Of a DNA stretch of 13,138 bases, positions 1-7,183 are shown in pieces. The notes under the pieces are model-generated. The model made no database searches, was not told the origin of the DNA, and saw only the letters and a list, made by a program, of their open reading frames with translations. The number at the start of each line of letters is the position of its first letter. The first letter of the stretch is position 1. The translations under genes were made by a program, and so were the position numbers. Source of the stretch: Ruminococcus_G sp050944415 (GTDB lineage Bacteria; Bacillota; Clostridia; Lachnospirales; Lachnospiraceae). The stretch is from NCBI GenBank assembly GCA_050944415.1, contig JBMNRA010000070.1:1-13138 (forward strand), in the 5' to 3' direction.

Positions 1-1
1 A

Positions 2-103
2 GAAAACTTTCGGGCAATGTATATTCCTTATCTGAAGAAGCGGAGAAAAGACGGGAAAAATAAAGACGGATGTAAGCCTGAAAAAACGGGAAAAATTATT
101 TAG
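2..103 (+). CDS. Possible 3' tail of an unidentified gene cut by the window edge
   Basis: An open frame enters from the left edge and stops with TAG at 101-103, giving about 33 lysine- and arginine-rich residues with a FRAMYIPYLKKR stretch. Another frame is also open from the edge to a TAA at 61-63, so the choice of frame is uncertain. I do not recognise the tail. A basic, low-complexity C-terminus would fit many proteins. In related genomes the genes before this operon are often cell-shape or division genes, but nothing visible here supports that identity. Confidence is low because only about 100 bases are available. Confidence 0.3.
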   Translation, partial: ENFRAMYIPYLKKRRKDGKNKDGCKPEKTGKII

Positions 104-115
104 GCAGAAGGGATA

Positions 116-144
116 TTGAGATTGTGCGTTTTGCACAATAAAAT
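116..144 (+). promoter_or_regulatory. Promoter-like site with palindrome in the spacer
   Basis: TTGAGA (116-121) and TAAAAT (139-144) are separated by exactly 17 bases. The spacer is almost entirely occupied by a perfect inverted repeat, ATTGTGC (121-127), five bases, GCACAAT (133-139). The position between -35 and -10 suits a repressor operator. The same bases could form a 7-bp RNA hairpin in a read-through transcript, but no T-run follows, so it is not a convincing terminator. The regulator is not identified. Transcription would begin near 150-152, only a few bases before the ATG at 156. Confidence 0.45.
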
Positions 145-155
145 GGTAGTTTAAT

Positions 156-2021
156 ATGAGAAAACTTGCTTTAAGCGATGAAATTTTGTTGCAGATAGAC
201 AAACCTGCCCGGTATATCGGGAATGAGGTGAATTCGGTCATGAAAGATCCCCAAAAGGTGGATGTACGCTTTGCCATGTGCTTCCCGGACGTGTATGAAA
301 TCGGGATGTCCCATCTGGGGATACAGATTTTATACGATATGTTTAACCAGCGGGAGGATATCTGGTGTGAGCGCGTGTATTCGCCCTGGCCGGATCTGGA
401 TCAGGTGATGAGGGAGAGAGAGATTCCTTTGTTTGCGCTGGAATCCCAGGATGAAATCCGCACCTTTGATTTTCTGGGAATTACCATTCAGTATGAAATG
501 TGCTATACCAACATTCTGCAGATTCTGGATTTGTCCGGGATTCCCCTTAGGGCAGAGGAGAGAAGCGATGAAGATCCTCTGGTAATCGGCGGCGGCCCCT
601 GTGTGTACAATCCTGAACCTCTGGCGCCTTTCTTTGATATGTTTTACATAGGAGAGGGGGAGACGGTTTATTTTCAACTGATGGATCTGTATAAGGAATG
701 CAGGAAACAGGGATATAACAGAAAAGAATTTCTGAAAAAAGCCGCGGGAATACCGGGTATTTACGTGCCGCAGTTTTACAGACCTTCCTATAATGAGGAC
801 GGAACCCTGCAGTCATTCCTGCCGACGGAAGAGGGCGTTCCGGAGAAAGTTGAAAAACAGGCAGTTATGGACCTGTCTCATACGTATTATCCCCGAAAAC
901 CTGTGGTTCCATTTATCAAGGTGACACAGGACCGGGCGGTACTGGAAATCCAAAGAGGATGTATCCGTGGATGCAGGTTCTGCCAGGCAGGTATGATCTA
1001 CCGGCCGGTAAGAGAGCGGGATGTAGAGTATCTAAAAGAACTGGCCGGGGCTATTCTGAAAGAAACCGGCCATGAAGAAATTTCCTTGAGCTCGCTGAGT
1101 TCCAGCGACTATTCAAAGCTTCCGGAACTGATGGATTTTCTGTTGTCGGAATGTGAAAAGAACAAAGTAAACATTTCCCTTCCCTCTCTCAGAATTGATG
1201 CGTTTTCTCTGGAGGTAATGAGCAAGGTGCAGGATGTGAAAAAAAGTTCTCTGACATTTGCACCGGAAGCGGGTACGCAGAGACTGAGGGATGTGATCAA
1301 TAAAGGACTGACGGAGGAAGATATTCTGGAAGGCGCGGCAAAAGCATTTGCCGGCGGATGGACAAAAGTAAAGCTTTACTTTATGCTGGGACTTCCCACC
1401 GAAACAGAGGAAGATCAGAAAGCAATTGCTCATCTTGCCGAGAAGGTCGCTGAAAAATATTATGAAATTCCCAAGGATAAAAGAAAAGGTAAATGTCAGA
1501 TTACGGTCAGCACTTCATTTTTTGTACCTAAGCCTTTTACCCCCTTCCAATGGGCTGCCATGTGTCCGGAGGAGGAATATCTGGAAAGAGCCGGTACAGT
1601 CAGAAATGAAATACGGGAGCAGTTAAATAAAAAAAGCATCCGGTATAACTGGCACGAAGCGGAAGTTACGGTCCTGGAAGGTGTTCTGGCCAGAGGTGAC
1701 AGAAAAGTGGCGCAGGTTATACAGAAGGCCTATGAAAACGGAGCCATGTTTGACGCCTGGAGCGAGTATTTTGACTATGAATGCTGGAGACAGGCTTTTT
1801 CAGAAGAGAATGTGGATCCCGACTTTTATACCATGCGGGTTCGCTTGAAAGATGAACTTTTTCCATGGGATTTTATCGATGCTAAAGTGACAAAGAAATT
1901 TCTGTGGAAAGAGTGGGAGCGTTCTGCGGCAGGAGAAGTGACGCCCAATTGCAGAACACAATGTTCCGGCTGCGGCGCAGCGGCTTTGCAGGGAGGTGTA
2001 TGTGTTGAAAATAAGGGTTAA
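156..2021 (+). CDS. TIGR03960-family B12-binding-like radical SAM protein
   Basis: A 621-residue radical SAM protein of the TIGR03960 family, whose reaction is unknown. The N-terminal ~200 residues resemble the cobalamin-binding-like region of this family (FPDVYEIGMSHLG, later GGGPCVYNPEPL and IGEGE). The radical SAM core carries CIRGCRFC, with the cluster ligands C269, C273 and C276, followed by QAGMIYRP. LPSLRIDAF and FMLGLPTET are further core motifs. The C-terminus has a second CX3CX2C group at C599, C603 and C606, plus C616, which probably binds another metal centre. The ATG at 156 keeps the conserved KPARYIGNE segment, but it has no clear Shine-Dalgarno. A later ATG at 240 has GAGGTG upstream but would delete that segment. 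The 3' end overlaps the next gene, its usual partner. Confidence 0.9.
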   Translation: MRKLALSDEILLQIDKPARYIGNEVNSVMKDPQKVDVRFAMCFPDVYEIGMSHLGIQILYDMFNQREDIWCERVYSPWPDLDQVMREREIPLFALESQDEIRTFDFLGITIQYEMCYTNILQILDLSGIPLRAEERSDEDPLVIGGGPCVYNPEPLAPFFDMFYIGEGETVYFQLMDLYKECRKQGYNRKEFLKKAAGIPGIYVPQFYRPSYNEDGTLQSFLPTEEGVPEKVEKQAVMDLSHTYYPRKPVVPFIKVTQDRAVLEIQRGCIRGCRFCQAGMIYRPVRERDVEYLKELAGAILKETGHEEISLSSLSSSDYSKLPELMDFLLSECEKNKVNISLPSLRIDAFSLEVMSKVQDVKKSSLTFAPEAGTQRLRDVINKGLTEEDILEGAAKAFAGGWTKVKLYFMLGLPTETEEDQKAIAHLAEKVAEKYYEIPKDKRKGKCQITVSTSFFVPKPFTPFQWAAMCPEEEYLERAGTVRNEIREQLNKKSIRYNWHEAEVTVLEGVLARGDRKVAQVIQKAYENGAMFDAWSEYFDYECWRQAFSEENVDPDFYTMRVRLKDELFPWDFIDAKVTKKFLWKEWERSAAGEVTPNCRTQCSGCGAAALQGGVCVENKG

Positions 2022-2712
2022 ATTTGAAAAAAACGGTGTTATGAAATACGTAGGACATCTGGATATGATGCGGTTTTTTCAGAAGGCTGTCCGCAGAGCC
2101 GGCATTGACGTAGCCTTCTCCGGAGGGTACAGTCCCCACATGATTATGTCCTTTGCCTATCCTCTCGGTGTCGGTGTGACCAGCAGCGGAGAGTATTTCG
2201 ATATGGAAATTAACACGCCTATGTCTACAGCAGAACTGGGCCGTCGATTCAACAGCGTGATGGTGGAAGGCGTCAGGGTACTGAGTGCAAGAAAAATTCC
2301 CGGGGACAAGAAGAATAAGGGCATGTCGCTGGTAGCAGCAGCGGACTATTTTGTGGATTTTCGTCCCGGCATGGAGCCAAAACAGGATTATAAAAATGAA
2401 CTGTCTGCATTTATGGCACAGCCTTCTGTGATGATGCTGAAAAAAACGAAGCGCAGTGTGGAAGAAACCGATATAAGGCCCATGATTTATCGGTTTGAAG
2501 TGGTTGGCCAGAGATTGTTCATGCAGCTGGCCAGCGGAAGCGCCAGAAATCTTAAACCGGATCTGGTGATGGAAGCTTTTTACCGGTATATGGGAGAAGA
2601 AGTTCTGCCCTTTTCCTGGCTGATTCACCGGCAGGAAATTTACGCTGATGTGGGAGACGGGTGCTGCAGAAAACTTGTGACGTTGGAAAGTCTGGGAGAG
2701 ATTATTGAATAA
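2005..2712 (+). CDS. TIGR03936-family radical SAM-linked protein (DUF2344)
   Basis: A protein of about 235 residues of the TIGR03936/DUF2344 family, found next to, or fused to, TIGR03960 radical SAM proteins. Its biochemical role is unknown. Recognisable family motifs lie near the N-terminus: KYVGHLDMMRFFQKA, then AFSGGYSPHMIMSFAYPLGVG and a SSGEYFDME segment. I chose TTG 2005 because GGGAGGT at 1991-1997 lies seven bases upstream and the protein then begins MKIRVKFEKNG, as in relatives. GTG 2002 is possible; GTG 1996 overlaps the ribosome site itself. The start lies inside the end of the radical SAM gene (17-base overlap), so the two are probably translationally coupled and made in similar amounts. 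The short overlap with rng downstream continues the chain. Confidence 0.85.
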   Translation: MKIRVKFEKNGVMKYVGHLDMMRFFQKAVRRAGIDVAFSGGYSPHMIMSFAYPLGVGVTSSGEYFDMEINTPMSTAELGRRFNSVMVEGVRVLSARKIPGDKKNKGMSLVAAADYFVDFRPGMEPKQDYKNELSAFMAQPSVMMLKKTKRSVEETDIRPMIYRFEVVGQRLFMQLASGSARNLKPDLVMEAFYRYMGEEVLPFSWLIHRQEIYADVGDGCCRKLVTLESLGEIIE

Positions 2713-3907
2713 GAAAATTGTAATTGCCAGGATGCATCTGTTTAAAAAAGAATGTTTTGTCATGGCTGTTCTGGAAGATGATGTTATTGTGGAAATGCAG
2801 GTTCATCCCGTATCATCCAGGTCACTTCTGGGGAATATTTATATTGGAATGGTGGACAGAGTGCTTCCGGAGATAAAAGGAGCTTTCGTAAACATACAGC
2901 CGAATTTTTCCTGTTATTATCCCCTGGAAGAAGCGGAAGAGGGCAGAAAACTGAAGCCAGGTACGGAGATTGTGGTACAGGTATGCCAGGAAGCTTTGAA
3001 AACGAAAGCGCCCAGGGTGACATCAAATCTGAATCTGGCAGGAAAATATATGGTGATTACCGCGGAAAAGAAGGGACTGGGCGTATCATCAAAACTGGAC
3101 AGAGATCAGAGAAAAAATCTGAAAAGCTGGGTACAGCCTTTCATGCGGGATGACTGCGGAGTCATTATTCGAACCAATGCAGCGGAAGCATCAGAGGAAG
3201 AAATTCTTGCGGATCTTTTTTATCTGTATCGCAGAATGGATGACATAAGAGAAAAGGGGAAAACAAGAACCTGCTATTCATTGATTGAACGGGCGCTGCC
3301 TTTTTATCTGTCCATACTGCGGGATATAAGACATGAAAAACTGGAAAAAATTGTAACGGATGTTCCGGAAATTTTTGAAGAAATCCAGGAGTACTGCCGG
3401 AAATATCAGCCGGAAATATCAGAGCGGACAGTTCTTTATGAAGACAGAATGCTTCCGCTTTATAAGCTTTACTCACTGGAAAGGGCTTTTGAAGAGGCAA
3501 CAAAGGAAAAAGTCTGGCTGAAAAGCGGAGGATTTCTGGTGATCCAGCAGACAGAGGCATTTGTGGCGGTGGATGTTAATACAGGGAAATATGCCGGAAA
3601 GAAAAAAGCGTCCGAAACATACCGGAAAATTAATCTGGAAGCGGCAAATGAGGTTGCCCGGCAATTGCGTCTGCGCAATTTATATGGTATCATTCTTATT
3701 GATTTTATTAATATGGATAATCCGGATGATCGGGATGAGCTTCTGCATGTTCTGGCTTCCCGTTTAAAAGAGGATCCGATACGTGCGCAGGCAGTTGATA
3801 TGACCCGGCTGCAGATTACAGAAGTTACCCGGAAAAAAATGCGTAAATCCCTTTATGAGCAGTTAGACGAACTGAGATATGCCAGAGAGGAGGGTAAAGA
3901 TGAGTAA
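2705..3907 (+). CDS. rng: Ribonuclease E/G family endoribonuclease, short form
   Basis: A 400-residue single-strand-specific endoribonuclease of the RNase E/G family, acting on mRNA decay and rRNA processing. An S1-like RNA-binding region lies around residues 30-100 (GNIYIGMVDRVLPEIKGAFVNI). The DNase I-like catalytic site is present: D290 and N292 in DVNTG, and D333 in IDFINMD, with the same 43-residue spacing as D303 and D346 of E. coli RNase E. The usual CPxC zinc-link, which follows the catalytic domain and supports tetramer formation in RNase E, is absent: the protein stops soon after TRKKMRKSLYEQL. The start is TTG 2705, preceded by GGGAGAG at 2694-2700 and overlapping the previous gene by 8 bases. 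The product begins MNKKIVIAR, normal for the family. Confidence 0.9.
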   Translation: MNKKIVIARMHLFKKECFVMAVLEDDVIVEMQVHPVSSRSLLGNIYIGMVDRVLPEIKGAFVNIQPNFSCYYPLEEAEEGRKLKPGTEIVVQVCQEALKTKAPRVTSNLNLAGKYMVITAEKKGLGVSSKLDRDQRKNLKSWVQPFMRDDCGVIIRTNAAEASEEEILADLFYLYRRMDDIREKGKTRTCYSLIERALPFYLSILRDIRHEKLEKIVTDVPEIFEEIQEYCRKYQPEISERTVLYEDRMLPLYKLYSLERAFEEATKEKVWLKSGGFLVIQQTEAFVAVDVNTGKYAGKKKASETYRKINLEAANEVARQLRLRNLYGIILIDFINMDNPDDRDELLHVLASRLKEDPIRAQAVDMTRLQITEVTRKKMRKSLYEQLDELRYAREEGKDE

Positions 3908-4781
3908 AATTATTGTTGTGACTGACAGCAACAGTGGTATTTCGCAGCGGGAGGCGGAAAAGATAGGAGTACGGGTTTTACCCATGCCCTTTTTTATCAA
4001 TGATGTTCAACACTTTGAAGATATTGACCTGACTCAGGATGAGTTTTATCTGAGGTTGTCGGAGGGGGCTGATGTTTCCACTTCTCAGCCGTCACCTGCG
4101 GATGTCATAGAACTGTGGGAAAATCTGCTGAAAGAATATGATGAAGTGGTGCATATCCCCATGTCCAGCGGCCTGAGCAATTCCTGTGAGACAGCGCTGA
4201 TGCTGTCCAAAGAATTTGACGGCCGCGTGTGGGTGGTTAACAATCAGAGAATATCGGTTACTCAGAGACAGTCTGTTATGGATGCCCTGGAACTGGCTGA
4301 AGCGGGAAAAACCGGGAAAGAAATCAAAGAGATCCTGGAGCGGGAAAAACTGGAATCCAGTATATATATTATGGTGGATACTTTGAAGTATCTGAAAAAA
4401 GGCGGACGGATAACACCTGCAGCGGCAATGATCGGAACTGTGCTGAATTTAAAGCCCGTACTTCAGATTCAGGGAGAACGGCTGGATGCCTATGCGAAAG
4501 TACGGGGACAGAAGCAGGCGAAGAAAACCATGCTGGATGCCATGAAAAAGGATTTTGACACACGGTTTAAGGAAGCGGCTGAAAAAAAAGAGATGCATCT
4601 GGCTGTTGCCCATACGGCTAATGAGGGGGAGGCGCGTATTTTCGCCCGGGAGATTGCCGAGACGTTTCCGGGTATGGGCGAAATAGTGGTAAACGATCTG
4701 TCTCTCAGCGTGGCCTGCCATATCGGTCCCGGTTCCCTTGCGATTGCCTGTTCGAAAAAAATATCGTATGAAAGAGAATGA
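3900..4781 (+). CDS. DegV family fatty-acid-binding protein
   Basis: A 293-residue DegV-family protein. Relatives bind fatty acids, and the FakB members present them to FakA kinase to make acyl-phosphate for phospholipid synthesis. No fakA gene is visible here, so the FakB role is inferred. Family motifs are VVTDSNSGIS at the N-terminus, STSQPSP, a VHIPMSSGLSNSCETA lipid-contact segment, DTLKYLKKGGRI and, near the end, HIGPGSLAIAC. I chose ATG 3900 because GAGGAGGG sits just upstream and the protein then begins MSKIIVVTDS. An in-frame ATG at 3879 would add seven atypical residues. It overlaps the rng stop by 8 bases, so it is probably the last gene of the first transcription unit, although read-through into rplU cannot be excluded. 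Confidence 0.88.
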   Translation: MSKIIVVTDSNSGISQREAEKIGVRVLPMPFFINDVQHFEDIDLTQDEFYLRLSEGADVSTSQPSPADVIELWENLLKEYDEVVHIPMSSGLSNSCETALMLSKEFDGRVWVVNNQRISVTQRQSVMDALELAEAGKTGKEIKEILEREKLESSIYIMVDTLKYLKKGGRITPAAAMIGTVLNLKPVLQIQGERLDAYAKVRGQKQAKKTMLDAMKKDFDTRFKEAAEKKEMHLAVAHTANEGEARIFAREIAETFPGMGEIVVNDLSLSVACHIGPGSLAIACSKKISYERE

Positions 4782-4786
4782 AAAAC

Positions 4787-4815
4787 TTGACGAATTAAAT
4801 TCGACATGGTATTAT
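4787..4815 (+). promoter_or_regulatory. Strong extended -10 promoter for the rplU operon
   Basis: TTGACG (4787-4792) and TATTAT (4810-4815) are 17 bases apart, and TG at 4807-4808 gives an extended -10. The site lies directly after the degV stop codon, so the ribosomal protein genes can be transcribed independently of the radical SAM/rng unit. Confidence 0.8.
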
Positions 4816-4821
4816 CATTGA

Positions 4822-4904
4822 GTATGCCGCACAGAGAGGTTTAAGTGTTTACAATAGAGGAACCACCATATCTGGCGAGTAATGATAATAGGAGGTGCCA
4901 TATG
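4822..4904 (+). promoter_or_regulatory. L21 leader-like mRNA element over the rplU ribosome site
   Basis: The leader between the promoter and rplU contains blocks I recall from the Firmicutes L21 leader (Rfam L21_leader): GCCGCACAGAGAGGTTT, GAGGAACCACC, GGCGAGT, then the GGAGGTG ribosome site. A possible stem pairs ATAT-(CT)-GGC at 4868-4876 with GCCATAT at 4897-4903. It would loop out the Shine-Dalgarno (4891-4897) and bury the first two bases of the start codon. GGTT near 4837-4841 can pair with AACC at 4861-4864. This fits autogenous control by L21. The assignment comes from memory of the family and hand pairing, not a covariance search. Confidence 0.65.
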
Positions 4905-5207
4905 TACGCAATTATTGCAACAGGTGGTAAACAGTACAAAGTAGCCGAAGGCGATATCATTAGAGTTGAAAAACTTGGAGCGGAAGCTGGAGAGACTGTT
5001 ACATTTGATGATGTGCTTGCAGTAAGCAACGACGGACTGAAAGTTGGAGCAGACGTAGCCAACGCCAGTGTTACTGCTTCCGTTATTGAACATGGAAAAG
5101 CAAAAAAAGTTGTTATCTACAAGTATAAAAGAAAAACTGGATATCACAACAAGAACGGTCACAGACAGCAGTTCACAAAAGTAAAGATTGAAAAAATCAA
5201 TGGTTAA
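4902..5207 (+). CDS. rplU: 50S ribosomal protein L21
   Basis: A 101-residue bL21, the usual length, which binds 23S rRNA in the large subunit. It starts MYAIIATGGKQYKV, and has GETVTFDDVL and the basic C-terminal segment KVVIYKYKRKTGYHNKNGHRQ that contacts rRNA. The start is ATG 4902, five bases after GGAGGTG at 4891-4897. A GTG at 4845 is in frame, but it would translate the regulatory leader into an atypical extension and was rejected. It is the first gene of the rplU-prp-rpmA cluster and overlaps prp by 8 bases. Confidence 0.97.
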   Translation: MYAIIATGGKQYKVAEGDIIRVEKLGAEAGETVTFDDVLAVSNDGLKVGADVANASVTASVIEHGKAKKVVIYKYKRKTGYHNKNGHRQQFTKVKIEKING

Positions 5208-5520
5208 TATCACAGTTTTTGTAAAAAATCGTGATTATGTCGGTATTGAATCAAAAGGCCATGCGGGCTATGGAGAGGAAGGCAGCGATATTGTCTGCGC
5301 CGCTGTGTCCGCCCTGCTGATTAATACTGTCAACTCCATCGAAAAGTTTACGGGAGATGATTTCTCCGGCGAACAGGGAGATGGGTTTCTGGCCTTCCGT
5401 TTTACGGATAAAATCAGTGAAAAGTCAAAGCTTCTCATGGATTCGCTGATGCTGGGCCTTGAAACGATTCAGCAAAATTATGGAAGCAGTTATTTGAAAA
5501 TAACATCCAAGGAGGTGTAG
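5200..5520 (+). CDS. prp: Ribosomal-processing cysteine protease Prp
   Basis: A 106-residue cysteine protease that removes the N-terminal extension of L27. It was formerly annotated as YsxB or DUF464. The catalytic pair is visible as H21 in KGHAGYGEEG and C33 in SDIVCAAVSALLINTVNSI. I chose ATG 5200 (MVNITVFVKN), which overlaps the rplU stop by 8 bases. A TTG at 5188 in the same frame is less like relatives. The ribosome site is weak, suggesting coupling to rplU translation. Its place between rplU and rpmA is the standard Firmicutes arrangement and puts the protease next to its substrate. The rpmA Shine-Dalgarno lies inside the end of this gene. Confidence 0.95.
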   Translation: MVNITVFVKNRDYVGIESKGHAGYGEEGSDIVCAAVSALLINTVNSIEKFTGDDFSGEQGDGFLAFRFTDKISEKSKLLMDSLMLGLETIQQNYGSSYLKITSKEV

Positions 5521-5524
5521 GAAC

Positions 5525-5809
5525 ATGTTAAATATGAACCTTCAGTTATTTGCACATAAAAAAGGTGTAGGTTCCACTAAAAACGGAAGAGATTCCGAAT
5601 CAAAACGTCTGGGCGCAAAAAGAGCTGACGGACAGTTTGTAAAAGCTGGAAATATTCTTTACAGACAGCGTGGAACCAAGATTCATCCAGGTGTGAACGT
5701 GGGACGCGGTAAAGACGATACTCTGTTTGCAATGGCAGACGGTATTGTAAGATTCCAGAGAAAAGGAAGAGATAAGAAACAGGTTTCTATCGTTCCCGTA
5801 TCAGAGTAG
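5525..5809 (+). CDS. rpmA: 50S ribosomal protein L27 with Prp-cleaved extension
   Basis: A 94-residue bL27, located near the peptidyl transferase centre. The first residues, MLNMNLQLF followed by AHKKG, are the Firmicutes extension ending in the Prp recognition sequence. Cleavage between F9 and A10 exposes the mature AHKKGVGSTKNGRDS terminus that reaches the active site. AAGGAGGTG at 5509-5517 lies seven bases before ATG 5525; a second ATG at 5534 could also yield a cleavable form. The stop is followed by a strong hairpin (5815-5845). Confidence 0.97.
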   Translation: MLNMNLQLFAHKKGVGSTKNGRDSESKRLGAKRADGQFVKAGNILYRQRGTKIHPGVNVGRGKDDTLFAMADGIVRFQRKGRDKKQVSIVPVSE

Positions 5810-5814
5810 ATTGG

Positions 5815-5847
5815 AAGGCTTCAAATCACATCGGTTTGAAGCCTTTT
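5815..5847 (+). terminator. Intrinsic terminator or attenuator between rpmA and obg
   Basis: An 11-bp perfect stem pairs 5815-5825 with 5835-5845, has a 9-base loop, and is followed by a short TTTT (5844-5847). The T-run is short and there is no clear new promoter in the 32 bases before obg, so partial read-through that lowers obg expression relative to the ribosomal proteins is likely. Confidence 0.75.
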
Positions 5848-5879
5848 ATCATCATAAAAAGAAAAAGAAGAGGTAAGTT

Positions 5880-7169
5880 ATGTTTGCGGACAGAGCGAAG
5901 ATTATCATCCGTTCAGGAAAAGGCGGCGACGGACATGTCAGCTTTCGAAGAGAACTGTATGTGCCCAACGGCGGGCCGGACGGCGGCGACGGAGGAAAAG
6001 GCGGCGATGTAATTTTCCAGGTGGATGAGGGTTTGAATACGTTATCTGACTACCGTCATAGGCGGAAGTTTTCCGCTGAAAATGGTGAAGAAGGAAAAAA
6101 GAGAAGATGTCACGGAAAAAACGGTGCGGATCTGGTGCTTAAAGTTCCGGAAGGAACTGTGATTATGGACGCCGAAAGCAAAAAGGTGATCGCGGATATG
6201 TCCGGAGAAAACAGACGCCAGGTGGTATTGAAAGGCGGCAGAGGCGGAAACGGTAATATGCATTACGCCACTTCCACTATGCAGGCGCCGAAATATGCGC
6301 AGCCGGGTCAGCCGGCGCAGGAGCTGGAAGTGCTGCTGGAGCTGAAAGTCATAGCGGATGTAGGCCTGGTAGGTTTTCCAAATGTGGGAAAATCAACTCT
6401 TCTTTCAAGAGTGACGAATGCGGATCCCAAAATAGCCAATTACCACTTTACTACAATCAATCCCAATCTGGGTGTGGTGGATCTGGAAGGGTGCCGCGGG
6501 TTCGTTATAGCGGATATTCCCGGATTGATTGAAGGAGCGTCGGAAGGCGTGGGTCTTGGCCATGAATTTCTGCGCCATATTGAGAGAACGAAAGTAATGA
6601 TTCATGTGCTGGATGCAGCCTCCACAGAAGGAAGAGATCCGGTGGAAGATTTTTATAAAATCAACGATGAGCTGAAAGCATACAATCCAAAGATTGCGGA
6701 AAGGCCTCAGGTAATAGCCGCCAATAAAACGGATGCCGTATATTCGGAGGAAGATCCGGTGGAACGGCTGAAAAAAGAATTTGAACCCCAGGGAATTCCG
6801 GTATTTCCCATATCCGCCGTCAGCGGAAAGGGACTGAAGGAACTTCTGTATTATGTTCAGAATATGCTGGATTCCATGGATGAAAAACCTGTAATTTTCG
6901 AGCAGGAATTCTTCCCGGAAGATGTACTGATCCGGGAAAACCTTCCTTATACAGTGGAGCGCTCCCCGGAGGATGCCCATGTATTTATTGTGGAGGGACC
7001 CAGAATCGAAAAAATGCTGGGGTATACCAATCTGGATTCCGAAAAAGGATTTGCTTTCTTCCAGAAATTTTTAAAGGATACCGGTATTCTGGATGATCTG
7101 GAGAAGGCCGGTATTGCTGAGGGAGATACTGTCCGGATGTACGGATTGGAGTTTGATTATTATCATTAA
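5880..7169 (+). CDS. obg: Obg family GTPase (ObgE/CgtA)
   Basis: A 429-residue essential GTPase that binds the maturing 50S subunit and is linked to growth and stress control. All three parts are present: the glycine-rich Obg domain (about 1-158, with RSGKGGDGHVSFRRE and NGGPDGGDGGKGGD), the G domain, and a C-terminal OCT domain (about 345-429). G-domain motifs are G1 GFPNVGKST (165-173), the TT of G2 in HFTTINPN, G3 DIPG from D212 followed by LIEGA, G4 NKTD (282-285) and G5 SAVSG. GAGG at 5871-5874 precedes ATG 5880. It lies downstream of the rpmA hairpin and 14 bases before yhbY, grouped with other ribosome assembly genes. Confidence 0.97.
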   Translation: MFADRAKIIIRSGKGGDGHVSFRRELYVPNGGPDGGDGGKGGDVIFQVDEGLNTLSDYRHRRKFSAENGEEGKKRRCHGKNGADLVLKVPEGTVIMDAESKKVIADMSGENRRQVVLKGGRGGNGNMHYATSTMQAPKYAQPGQPAQELEVLLELKVIADVGLVGFPNVGKSTLLSRVTNADPKIANYHFTTINPNLGVVDLEGCRGFVIADIPGLIEGASEGVGLGHEFLRHIERTKVMIHVLDAASTEGRDPVEDFYKINDELKAYNPKIAERPQVIAANKTDAVYSEEDPVERLKKEFEPQGIPVFPISAVSGKGLKELLYYVQNMLDSMDEKPVIFEQEFFPEDVLIRENLPYTVERSPEDAHVFIVEGPRIEKMLGYTNLDSEKGFAFFQKFLKDTGILDDLEKAGIAEGDTVRMYGLEFDYYH

Positions 7170-7183
7170 TTTCAGGAGAGCGT

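Noticed and set aside
121..139. Palindrome at 121-139 as an intrinsic terminator
   Set aside because: Only 7 bp and no T-run on either strand; the fit within a promoter spacer favours an operator.
1882..2763. Long minus-strand open frame opposite the TIGR03936 gene
   Set aside because: Its translation shows no recognisable domain and it lies opposite well-supported conserved genes; a coding shadow.
4845..4901. N-terminal extension of rplU from a GTG at 4845
   Set aside because: It translates the regulatory leader; ATG 4902 has an ideal ribosome site and gives the standard L21 N-terminus.
6405..6980. Minus-strand open frame of about 190 codons inside obg
   Set aside because: A shadow of the obg reading frame with no family resemblance and no ribosome site logic.
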